From: Streptomyces luteolus
GTDB taxonomy: Bacteria > Actinomycetota > Actinomycetes > Streptomycetales > Streptomycetaceae
Reading direction: 5' to 3'
Length of the DNA: 64,000 bases
Assembly: GCF_029968015.1 (NCBI RefSeq)
Contig: NZ_JASCIS010000020.1
Location: forward strand, 62,001 to 126,000
Below the pieces are notes generated by a model that was given only the letters and a program-made list of their open reading frames with translations, searched no databases and had not been told where the DNA came from. Made by a program: the position numbers and the translations under genes. This document shows, piece by piece, positions 41,806 through 49,115 of this stretch. The number at the start of each line of letters is the position of its first letter. The first letter of the stretch is position 1.

Positions 41806-43200
41806 CTACGCCCAGGTGATCAGGCGCTTGGGCTGCTCCAGGATCGCCGCGATATCGGCGAGGACCTTGGAGCCCAGCTCGCCGTCGACGAGCCTGTGGT
41901 CGAAGGAGAGCGCCAGGGTGGTGACCTGACGCGGCTTGACCTTGCCCTTGTGCACCCACGGCTGCGGCTTGATCGCGCCGACCGCGAGGATGGCGGACTC
42001 GCCGGGGTTGAGGATCGGCGTACCGGTGTCGACCCCGAAGACCCCCACGTTGGTGATGGTCACGGTGCCGCCCTGCATCGCGGCCGGGGAGGTCTTGCCC
42101 TCCCTGGCCGTGGACACCAACTCGCCGAGCGCCTCGGCCAGTTGGGGCAGGGTCTGGGCGTGCGCGTCCTTGATGTTCGGCACGATCAGGCCGCGCGGGG
42201 TCGCGGCGGCGATGCCCAGGTTCACGTAGTGCTTCCGCACGATCTCCTGGTTGGCCTCGTCCCAGGCGGCGTTGACGTCCGGGTTCCGCTTGATCGCGAC
42301 GAGCAGCGCCTTGGCGACGAGCAGCAGCGGATTGACCCGCAGCCCCTGCATCTCCTTGTCGCCCTTCAACTCCTCGACCAGCTTCATCGTCCGCGTCACG
42401 TCGACGGTCACGAACTCCGTGACGTGCGGCGCGGTGAACGCGGACCCGACCATCGCCTGCGCGGTCGCCTTCCGTACGCCCTTGACGGGGATCCGGGTCT
42501 CGCGGGCGTCGGCGGCCACGGGTGCCTGGACGGGAGCCTGCTCCTCGACGACGGGCTCCGGCGCGGGCGCGACAGCCGCGTGCACGTCCTCCCGCGTGAT
42601 GATCCCGTCGGGCCCGGAGGGCGTGACGGTCGCGAGGTCCACCCCGAGATCCTTGGCGAGCTTACGGACGGGGGGCTTGGCGAGGGGCCGGGGGACGACC
42701 GTGCCGTTGCTGACCACTGTGGTGGGGGCCGCCGTTCCCTCCCCGTTGTGGGCAGCTGGTCCGCCAGGGGCGATGGGGGTCCCCCCTGCTCGAGCGGAGT
42801 CGAGATCTTGGGGGAGGGTGGGCACAACCCCACGTGCCGAGTCGTCCTTACGCGCCCTCCGCTTGGTCGAGCTCTCGGCAACCCCGTACCCGACCAGCAC
42901 AGGCTGTCGCCCCTGAGGCTCCTCGGCCTCAACCTCAGCGGGAGGCTCGGGCACAGACTCCCCCGCCCCACCCACGGTAATGATCACCTGGCCGACATCC
43001 ACCGTCGTCCCCTCGGCGAACCGCAACTCCCGTACGACCCCGTCGAACGGAATCGGCAGCTCCACGGCCGCCTTCGCCGTCTCGACCTCGCAGACGACCT
43101 GCCCGTCGGACACGGCATCACCGGGCGCGACGAACCACTTCAGGATCTCCGCCTCGGTCAGACCCTCGCCCACGTCGGGCAACTTGAACTCGTACACCAT
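41806..43200 (-). CDS. bkdC: branched-chain 2-oxoacid dehydrogenase E2 (operon 1)
   Basis: A 464-residue dihydrolipoamide acyltransferase. A lipoyl domain at 2-78 has the modified lysine Lys43 in EVETAKAAVELP. The linker follows, then an E3-binding domain at about 172-205 (PPVRKLAKDLGVDLATVTP), a second linker, and a catalytic domain at 240-464 with SFDHRLVDGELG (His435, Asp439). The linker at about residues 126-152 contains the 79-bp interspersed element in frame. It transfers the branched acyl group from lipoate to CoA, giving isobutyryl-, isovaleryl- or 2-methylbutyryl-CoA. Last gene of the E1-alpha/E1-beta/E2 operon; branched-chain rather than pyruvate specificity is inferred from the heterodimeric E1. 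Confidence 0.9.
   Translation of the reverse strand: MVYEFKLPDVGEGLTEAEILKWFVAPGDAVSDGQVVCEVETAKAAVELPIPFDGVVRELRFAEGTTVDVGQVIITVGGAGESVPEPPAEVEAEEPQGRQPVLVGYGVAESSTKRRARKDDSARGVVPTLPQDLDSARAGGTPIAPGGPAAHNGEGTAAPTTVVSNGTVVPRPLAKPPVRKLAKDLGVDLATVTPSGPDGIITREDVHAAVAPAPEPVVEEQAPVQAPVAADARETRIPVKGVRKATAQAMVGSAFTAPHVTEFVTVDVTRTMKLVEELKGDKEMQGLRVNPLLLVAKALLVAIKRNPDVNAAWDEANQEIVRKHYVNLGIAAATPRGLIVPNIKDAHAQTLPQLAEALGELVSTAREGKTSPAAMQGGTVTITNVGVFGVDTGTPILNPGESAILAVGAIKPQPWVHKGKVKPRQVTTLALSFDHRLVDGELGSKVLADIAAILEQPKRLITWA
42747..42825 (-). repeat. 79-bp interspersed element, copy B (inside bkd E2 gene)
   Basis: Reverse-strand copy of 18920-18998 with two mismatches. It is read in the same phase and yields VPTLPQDLDSARAGGTPIAP in the E2 linker, between the lipoyl and E3-binding domains. 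Confidence 0.93.
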
Positions 43201-43214
43201 CAGTCCAGCTCCCC

Positions 43215-44195
43215 TCAGTACGCCAGCGAGCGGTCGACGGCGTCGAGCACCCGGTCAAGGCCCGGCAGGTACTCCTCCTCGACCCGCGCGGGCGGGTACG
43301 GCGAGTGATAGCCGCCGACCCGCAGCACGGGCGCTTCGAGGTGGTAGAAGCACCGCTCCGTGATGCGCGCGGCGATCTCCGCGCCGGAGCCGTAGAACAC
43401 CGGGGCCTCGTGCACGACGACGAGGCGGCCGGTGCGCTCCACCGAGGCCTGCACCGTGTCGAAGTCGATCGGCGACATCGAGCGCAGGTCGATGACCTCC
43501 AGGGAGTTGCCCTCCTCCTGCGCGGCCGCCGCGGCCTCCAGGCAGACCTTCACCATCGGCCCGTACGCGACGAGCGTCAGGTCGGAGCCCTCGCGCACGG
43601 TGCGGGCGGCGTGCAGCGGGCCGGGGATGGACTCGGTGTCGACCTCGCCCTTGTCCCAGTAGCGCCGCTTCGGCTCGAAGAAGATCACCGGGTCGTCGCT
43701 CTGGATGGCCTGCTGCATCATCCAGTACGCGTCCGACGAGGTGGAGGGCGAGATCACCTTCAGGCCCGCGACGTGCGCGAACAGGGCCTCCGGCGACTCG
43801 GAGTGGTGCTCGACCGCGCCGATGCCGCCGCCGTACGGAATGCGGATGACGACCGGCAGCTTGATCTTGCCGAGCGCGCGGGCGTGCATCTTGGCGAGCT
43901 GCGTGACGATCTGGTCGTACGCGGGGAAGACGAAGCCGTCGAACTGGATCTCCACGACCGGCCGGTAGCCGCGCAGCGCGAGGCCGATCGCGGTGCCGAC
44001 GATGCCGGACTCGGCGAGCGGAGTGTCGATCACCCGGTCCTCGCCGAAGTCCTTCTGCAGCCCGTCGGTGACGCGGAAGACGCCGCCGAGCTTGCCGACG
44101 TCCTCGCCCATGATCAGGACCTTGGGGTCGGTCTCCAGGGCCTTGCGCAGGGATTCGTTGATCGCCTTGGCGATCGGCAACTTCTGTACGGCCAT
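43215..44195 (-). CDS. bkdB: branched-chain 2-oxoacid dehydrogenase E1-beta (operon 1)
   Basis: 326 residues. The N-terminal half binds the thiamine pyrophosphate pyrimidine (MGEDVGKLGGVFRVTDGL and DTPLAESGIVGTAIG). The C-terminal transketolase-like domain contains VIDLRSMSPIDFDTV and VVHEAPVFYGSGAEIAAR. It pairs with E1-alpha as an alpha2beta2 decarboxylase. ATG 44195 has GGGAGAGGG about 9 bases upstream; a GTG at 44201 overlapping the E1-alpha stop is the alternative. The E2 gene starts 14 bp after its stop. Confidence 0.93.
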   Translation of the reverse strand: MAVQKLPIAKAINESLRKALETDPKVLIMGEDVGKLGGVFRVTDGLQKDFGEDRVIDTPLAESGIVGTAIGLALRGYRPVVEIQFDGFVFPAYDQIVTQLAKMHARALGKIKLPVVIRIPYGGGIGAVEHHSESPEALFAHVAGLKVISPSTSSDAYWMMQQAIQSDDPVIFFEPKRRYWDKGEVDTESIPGPLHAARTVREGSDLTLVAYGPMVKVCLEAAAAAQEEGNSLEVIDLRSMSPIDFDTVQASVERTGRLVVVHEAPVFYGSGAEIAARITERCFYHLEAPVLRVGGYHSPYPPARVEEEYLPGLDRVLDAVDRSLAY

Positions 44196-44197
44196 GG

Positions 44198-45442
44198 TCA
44201 CTTGCCCTCTCCCACCGGGACAGCCGAGTCGGCGAAGGACGCCTGGTAGGCGGCGAACTGGGCGCGCTCCTCGTCGACGAGCGAGCTGCCGTCCGCGTAG
44301 ACGTTCTCGAAGATCGACATCGGGTCCGGGTCGGTCATCGCCCGCACCGCCTCACGGACCCGCCTGCCGAGCGCCGCCTCCTCCTCTTCCAGCGAGGCGA
44401 ACCAGTCGGCGTCCGCGATCTTCTCGGTCTCCAGGTACGTGCGCAGGCGCTGGATCGGGTCCTTGGCCTCCCAGGCCACCCGCTCCTCGTCCTGGCGGTA
44501 CTTGGTGGGGTCGTCGGACGTGGTGTGCGCACCCATGCGGTACGTGAACGCCTCGACGAGCGTGGGGCCTTCGCCGCGCCGGGCCCGCTCCAGGGCCGAG
44601 CGGGTCACGGCCAGGCAGGCGAGGACGTCGTTGCCGTCGACGCGGATGCCGGGGAAGCCGTAGCCGCGGGCGCGCTGGTAGAGCGGGACGCGGGTCTGCT
44701 TCTCGGTGGGCTCGGAGATCGCCCACTGGTTGTTCTGGCAGAAGAACACGACCGGGGCGTTGTAGACCGCGGAGAACGTGAAGGACTCGGCGACGTCACC
44801 CTGGCTGGAGGCGCCGTCACCGAAGTAGGCGATGACCGCGGAGTCCGCGCCGTCCTTGGCGACGCCCATCGCGTAGCCGGTGGCGTGCAGGGCCTGGGAG
44901 CCGATGACGATCGTGTACAGCTGGAAGTTGTTGCTGTTCGGGTCCCAGCCGCCGTTGTTGACGCCGCGGAACATGCCGAGCAGGTTCTCCGGCGGGACCC
45001 CGCGGCACCAGGCGACGCCGTGCTCGCGGTAGGTCGGGAAGATGTAGTCGTCGTCGCGGAGCGCGCGGGCGGAGCCGATCTGCGCCGCCTCCTGGCCGAG
45101 CAGCGAGGGCCACAGGCCCAGCTCGCCCTGGCGCTGCAGCGTGACGGCCTCGGCGTCGAAGCGGCGGGCCATCACCATGTCGCGGTAGAGGCCGCGGAGT
45201 TCCTCCGGGCCGAGGTCGATCGAGAACTCGGGGTGCTCGACGCGCTTCCCCTCGGGGGTGAGCAGCTGGACGAGTTCGGGGTCGTGCGGTGGTGCGTCGT
45301 GCGGTGCTGCTTCGCGCGCTGCGCTCTTCGCCGCCGCCTTCTTCGCCGGCTTGGCCGGCGCCTTCTTGGCGGTCGCGCGCTTTGTGCTCGCCCCGCTGCT
45401 GTTGCTGCGAGGCTTGCGCGCGGCGGTGCTCTCCACGGTCAC
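44198..45442 (-). CDS. bkdA: branched-chain 2-oxoacid dehydrogenase E1-alpha with Lys/Ala-rich tail (operon 1)
   Basis: 414 residues from GTG 45442, which is preceded by GGAGGAG. Residues 8-45 are an unusual basic tail rich in Lys, Ala and Pro (AKKAPAKPAKKAAAKSAA), like histone H1 or HU tails. The E1-alpha domain follows. It has TYREHGVAWCRGV, the thiamine-binding motif GDGASSQGDVAES ending QNNQWAIS, and the phosphorylation-loop-like region YRMGAHTTSDDPTKYR. With E1-beta it decarboxylates branched 2-oxo acids from valine, leucine and isoleucine and passes the acyl group to E2-lipoate. No E3 gene is present here. The second operon's E1-alpha lacks the basic tail. Confidence 0.92.
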   Translation of the reverse strand: MTVESTAARKPRSNSSGASTKRATAKKAPAKPAKKAAAKSAAREAAPHDAPPHDPELVQLLTPEGKRVEHPEFSIDLGPEELRGLYRDMVMARRFDAEAVTLQRQGELGLWPSLLGQEAAQIGSARALRDDDYIFPTYREHGVAWCRGVPPENLLGMFRGVNNGGWDPNSNNFQLYTIVIGSQALHATGYAMGVAKDGADSAVIAYFGDGASSQGDVAESFTFSAVYNAPVVFFCQNNQWAISEPTEKQTRVPLYQRARGYGFPGIRVDGNDVLACLAVTRSALERARRGEGPTLVEAFTYRMGAHTTSDDPTKYRQDEERVAWEAKDPIQRLRTYLETEKIADADWFASLEEEEAALGRRVREAVRAMTDPDPMSIFENVYADGSSLVDEERAQFAAYQASFADSAVPVGEGK

Positions 45443-45595
45443 GTGTGCTCCTCCGTCGGTCCGGCTTCCCGGGGTCCGCCGGGTAAGCCAGTGCGGCTCG
45501 CCTGTCGTCCCGGCCCGTGCACGGGGTGTGTGCGTAAGGCGTTTCAGGGATGGCAGGCGTGACAGGTGCCCCGGCGAGAGCCCTGCACAAAGCAC

Positions 45596-45757
45596 GTTAC
45601 CCAGTGCTCCGCATAACTGCGAAACCCCACTTGACCTGCGACTTTGCTTGGATTTCCAAGTAAATTCGAGAAAGCGGGAACAACTACTGGTCAGCGCCTT
45701 GCAGGGGGCCGGAACAACGGCACGTTATCCCGGCCACCCAGAGCATTGGAAGAGTCG
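45596..45757. promoter_or_regulatory. divergent promoter strip with CTTGGA-TT-TCCAAG dyad
   Basis: This strip lies between the bkdA operon and the response regulator. It contains TTGACC at 45631 and the perfect dyad CTTGGATTTCCAAG at 45647-45660, in locally AT-richer DNA. The dyad is a candidate operator for either side; it does not resemble the DosR box. Confidence 0.4.
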
Positions 45758-46435
45758 GTGTGTGACACTGGCAGGGTGCACGAACAGGGAAAAATCAGCG
45801 TATTTCTGCTCGACGACCATGAAGTCGTCCGTCGCGGAGTCCATGAGCTGCTGTCCGTCGAGTCGGACATCGAGGTGGTCGGCGAGGCCGGCACGGCGGC
45901 CGACGCCCTCGTCCGGATCCCCGCCACGCGGCCCGACGTCGCGGTGCTCGACGTACGCCTGCCGGACGGCAGCGGCGTCGAGGTGTGCCGCGAGATCCGC
46001 TCCCGGAACGAGGACATCAAGTGTCTGATGCTGACCTCGTTCGCGGACGACGAGGCGCTCTTCGACGCGATCATGGCCGGCGCCTCCGGGTACGTCCTGA
46101 AGGCGATCCGCGGCAACGAGCTGCTCACCGCCGTACGGGACGTGGCGGCCGGCAAGTCACTGCTCGACCCGGTGGCCACGGCCCGGGTCCTGGAGCGGCT
46201 GCGCCACGGCAACAGTGCCAAGGGCGACGACCGGCTCGCGAACCTCACGGAACAGGAGCGCAAGATCCTGGACCTGATCGGCGAGGGCCTCACCAACCGG
46301 GCCATCGGCGAGCGCCTTCACCTGGCCGAGAAGACCATCAAGAACTACGTCTCCAGCCTGCTGTCCAAGCTCGGCATGGAACGCCGTTCGCAGGCCGCCG
46401 CCTTTGTCGCCCGTATGCAGGCCGAAAAGCACTGA
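45758..46435 (+). CDS. NarL/LuxR-type response regulator, DevR/DosR-like
   Basis: About 225 residues. The receiver domain has the acidic pair in FLLDDHEVVRRG, phosphorylated Asp65 in AVLDVRLPDG, and LMLTSF and YVLKAIRG for the Thr and Lys switch residues. The LuxR-type helix-turn-helix is at 158-215 (LTEQERKILDLIGEGLTN and KTIKNYVSSLLSKLGM). These sequences resemble the DevR/DosR subgroup that responds to hypoxia or nitric oxide through DevS-type kinases. No kinase gene is adjacent. GTG 45758 (GGAAGAG upstream) is used; GTG 45776 is possible. The next gene encodes a PNPOx-fold protein of a kind often found in DosR regulons. Confidence 0.88.
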   Translation: MCDTGRVHEQGKISVFLLDDHEVVRRGVHELLSVESDIEVVGEAGTAADALVRIPATRPDVAVLDVRLPDGSGVEVCREIRSRNEDIKCLMLTSFADDEALFDAIMAGASGYVLKAIRGNELLTAVRDVAAGKSLLDPVATARVLERLRHGNSAKGDDRLANLTEQERKILDLIGEGLTNRAIGERLHLAEKTIKNYVSSLLSKLGMERRSQAAAFVARMQAEKH

Positions 46436-46538
46436 CCGGTCCGTTCAAAAATCCCGCATTCGGCCGGGACCTATTGCCCCGCCCATCGGGGCGGGTGGCT
46501 CTTTCCGCGCGCCTCTCCGGCAGCGGAAAGTGGAATAC

Positions 46539-47015
46539 ATGTCCACCGAAGAACTCCGCGCCGTCGAACTGCTGAGCCGGGTCCCGTACGGACGCGTCGC
46601 GACCAGCATGCGCGCCCTGCCGTTCCTCGCCGCGGCGCGGCACATCGTGGTGGACGGCCGCGTCCTGCTCCGGATGCACCGCGGCGTCGGCTACCACCAG
46701 GCCTGCCAGGGCAGCGTCGTCGCCTACGGCGCGGACAACTTCACCACCCTCGGCGACGCCGACGGCCACTGGTCCGTGCAGTTCGTCGGCACCTGCGAGG
46801 CGGTCGAGCCGTCTGCGGCCGAGCTCGGACTCTTCGGCCCCGCCCCGCACTTCGTGGACGGCGAGCTGTTCGACCCGGTCTACCTGCGCGTCGAGCCGCA
46901 GTTCGTGCGCGTGCACAGCATGGACCGCCTGGCCGGCGGCGACACCGGCGACGACGGGGACGACAGCGGTACGACGAAGCCCGCTCACGGGGTGCGTGAG
47001 CGGGCTTTGTCGTAG
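46539..47015 (+). CDS. pyridoxamine 5'-phosphate oxidase-like flavin/F420 protein
   Basis: 158 residues from ATG 46539. A split-barrel fold is suggested by ELLSRVPYGRVATSMRALPF at the start, HIVVDGRVLLRMHRGVGYH, and SVVAYGADNF before VQFVGTCEAV. Related small proteins bind FMN, F420 or haem and often lie in dormancy regulons, fitting the DevR-like regulator 103 bp upstream. The C-terminal dozen residues are encoded by the terminator hairpin of the gene, so they are probably not functionally constrained. A Gly/Asp-rich linker precedes them. Confidence 0.8.
   Translation: MSTEELRAVELLSRVPYGRVATSMRALPFLAAARHIVVDGRVLLRMHRGVGYHQACQGSVVAYGADNFTTLGDADGHWSVQFVGTCEAVEPSAAELGLFGPAPHFVDGELFDPVYLRVEPQFVRVHSMDRLAGGDTGDDGDDSGTTKPAHGVRERALS
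46977..47007 (+). terminator. terminator embedded in the 3' end of the coding sequence
   Basis: AAGCCCGCTCACG pairs perfectly with CGTGAGCGGGCTT over 13 bp, loop GGGTG, followed by TTG. The whole structure lies before the TAG at 47013. Confidence 0.85.
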
Positions 47016-47040
47016 GCGGTCGGCGAGTTCCGGGACCGCG

Positions 47041-47108
47041 GGTCGGTTACCCGACGTCCAGGGGGTCGGTTACCCGACGTCCAGGGGGTCGGTTACCCGA
47101 CGTCCAGC
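47041..47108. repeat. 23-bp tandem repeat duplicating the end of a kinase gene
   Basis: Units GGTCGGTTACCCGACGTCCAG... start at 47041, 47064 and 47087. The third contains the stop codon of the leftward kinase (…LDVG-stop), so the other two are copies of that gene's end lying downstream of it. Each carries a GTCGG-TTAC-CCGAC mini-hairpin. Confidence 0.9.
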
Positions 47109-48646
47109 GTGGGCTCGTCGGTCACCGGGTCCTCGGTGGGCTCCTCGGTCGGCTCCTCGGTCGGCTCCTGCGTCGTCGGCTCCTCCGTCGGCTCCTGCGT
47201 CGTCGGATCCTCGGTGGGCTCCTGCGTCGTCGGGTCCTCGGACGGGGTGTACGAGGGCTGGGTCGGAGTGTCGGTGTAGTCCGGGTTGCCGCCGGTGTTG
47301 CCGGGCTCCGTCTCCTCCTGCGTCGTCTCCTCGTCCGTCGGCTCGTCCGTGGGGTCCTTCGACTGGGACTGCGTCGGCGTCGGGTCCTTGTCCGGGCCCG
47401 GGTCCTTCTTTGTGCCCTGCGCGGCGTTCAGGGCCACGGCCACGCCGACCGCGATCGCCGCGATCGCCAGGACCGCGAAGAGCCACATCTTGCCGCGGCC
47501 GTTGCCGCCGCGACCGCCCCGGCCGCCGCCGTTCCCGCCGCCGCCGTCGAAGCCGCCGTCGTCGTCCCCTATCGGGCGGAGCATCGGCTGCTGGATCTGC
47601 GCCGTACCCGTGTCCCCGGGGTGCGGGCGGGCCGCGGCGCCGGTGACGCCCATCGCCGGGGTGTTGCCGCCCTCGTGCATCGCCACCGGGCCGGTGCTCC
47701 ACGTACCCGTGTGGCCACCCTGGTCCTGCAGCATCTGCAGGCCGTACTGGACGAGGCCGCGCATCTCCTCCGCCGTCTGGAACCGGTCGTCCGGGTCCTT
47801 GGCGAGGGCGCGCATCACCAGGCCGTCCAGCTCCGGCGGCACCCCGTCGGACAGCTCGGACGGCGGGACCGGCATGTCCTGCACGTGCTGGTAGACCACC
47901 GAGAGCGGCGTCTCACCGGTGAACGGGGGCCGCAGCGCGAGGAGTTCGTAGAGCAGGCAGCCCGTCGCGTACAGGTCGGAGCGGGTGTCGACGGCCTTGC
48001 CGAGGGCCTGCTCCGGCGAGAGGTACTGCGGGGTGCCCATGACCATGCCGGTCTGCGTCATCGTGTTGGACGCGCCGTGCAGGGCCCGCGCGATGCCGAA
48101 GTCCATCACCTTCACCGCACCGGTGTTGGTGATGATCACGTTGGCGGGCTTGATGTCGCGGTGCACGATGCCGTGCTGGTGCGAGTACGCGAGCGCCTCA
48201 AGCACACCCGAGACGATGATCAGCGCCTGGTCGGGGCCCGGCGCCTCGGCGTTGAGCAGCAGGTCCCGGATGGTCCGGCCCTCGACGAGCTCCATCACGA
48301 TGTACGGGATGGTGTTGCCGCCGATGAGGTCCTCACCGGAGTCGTAGACCGCGACCACGGCGTGGTGGTTGAGACCGGCGACCGACTGGGCCTCGCGCGT
48401 GAAGCGGGCCTTGGAGACCGGGTCCTCGGCGAGGTCGGAGCGGAGCAGCTTCACGGCGACCGTGCGCCCGAGGCGTACGTCCTCGGCGGCGAAGACCTCG
48501 GCCATGCCGCCGCGTCCGAGTCTGTGGGTCAGCCGGTATCGTCCGTCTCCGACAAGCCCGCCATTACCCCACAACTCAGGCGCGTCTGACATACCGCCGC
48601 CAGTCGCCTCGGGGTCGGACGGGCCCTGAGCGCGCTGCTGGTCCAT
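47093..48646 (-). CDS. membrane Ser/Thr protein kinase with Thr/Glu/Pro-rich extracellular tail
   Basis: About 517 residues. The kinase domain is at 36-300, with glycine loop LGRGGMAEVF, Lys66 in VAVKLL, catalytic HRDIKPAN, DFG-type DFGIARAL and the activation-loop stretch TQTGMVMGTPQYLSPE. A Gly-rich juxtamembrane segment leads to one transmembrane helix (MWLFAVLAIAAIAVGVAVAL). A roughly 110-residue outer tail made of TEEPTTQEP-like repeats follows; no PASTA domain is present. ATG 48646 has GAGGACTG upstream; ATG 48703 would add 19 residues without a ribosome site. It is divergent from the second kinase, suggesting a shared signalling function. Confidence 0.9.
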   Translation of the reverse strand: MDQQRAQGPSDPEATGGGMSDAPELWGNGGLVGDGRYRLTHRLGRGGMAEVFAAEDVRLGRTVAVKLLRSDLAEDPVSKARFTREAQSVAGLNHHAVVAVYDSGEDLIGGNTIPYIVMELVEGRTIRDLLLNAEAPGPDQALIIVSGVLEALAYSHQHGIVHRDIKPANVIITNTGAVKVMDFGIARALHGASNTMTQTGMVMGTPQYLSPEQALGKAVDTRSDLYATGCLLYELLALRPPFTGETPLSVVYQHVQDMPVPPSELSDGVPPELDGLVMRALAKDPDDRFQTAEEMRGLVQYGLQMLQDQGGHTGTWSTGPVAMHEGGNTPAMGVTGAAARPHPGDTGTAQIQQPMLRPIGDDDGGFDGGGGNGGGRGGRGGNGRGKMWLFAVLAIAAIAVGVAVALNAAQGTKKDPGPDKDPTPTQSQSKDPTDEPTDEETTQEETEPGNTGGNPDYTDTPTQPSYTPSEDPTTQEPTEDPTTQEPTEEPTTQEPTEEPTEEPTEDPVTDEPTLDVG

Positions 48647-49115
48647 CAGTCCTCGCCGTCGTTTCCTGTCGTAACTGGTCGCGTCTGGTCCGTAACCCGA
48701 CATGCCCGCGAACCCGGCATGCCCGCCTGCATCTGCCCCAGATGGGCGAGTGCGCGCGTCTCCTCTTACGGCCTCCGCCAGCCCACGCTACAGCCTCGGC
48801 GCGGCACGCTGGTTCGAGATGGACCGGCCATCAAACCTGTTACCCGGGGTTTCGGGCAAATCGAGTGGTCTGTCCCGGCGCGCGGGGCGCGGGACGTGAC
48901 AAGAGCGTGACGGGCGCCATATCACCCTGCGGACGCCCCCGGTAACGCTTCCGAGACGGTTCTTGCGCGTAGGGTCACGGAACGGGCACCCGGCTTGACG
49001 TGTCGGTGCCCTCGGGCAGACTTGGCCCGGAATAGCAGGGATCTTCGCGCAGGTACGCGCATTCGTCACACGTATTCGTTACGCGCATTCACCGCGCCGA
49101 TGGGGGACGCAGAAC
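48647..49115. other. 469-bp divergent region between two kinase genes
   Basis: It holds both kinase promoters. GGTAACGC and TTGCGCGTAGGGT near 48941-48975 are possible promoter elements for the rightward gene. Three 13-bp direct repeats lie just before that gene's start (see 49057). Near 48878 CCCGGCGCGCGGGGCGCGGG is a GC-rich hairpin. No small gene is evident. Confidence 0.5.
49057..49095. promoter_or_regulatory. three 13-bp direct repeats before kinase gene
   Basis: GCGCATTCGTCAC, ACGTATTCGTTAC and GCGCATTCACCGC lie head to tail at 49057, 49070 and 49083, ending 20 bp before the ATG. Either an operator or a 5'-leader element. Confidence 0.5.

Noticed and set aside
45596..45757. DosR-type binding box upstream of the DevR-like regulator
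   Set aside because: No sequence close to the 20-bp DosR consensus was found by eye; only an unrelated CTTGGA dyad is present.
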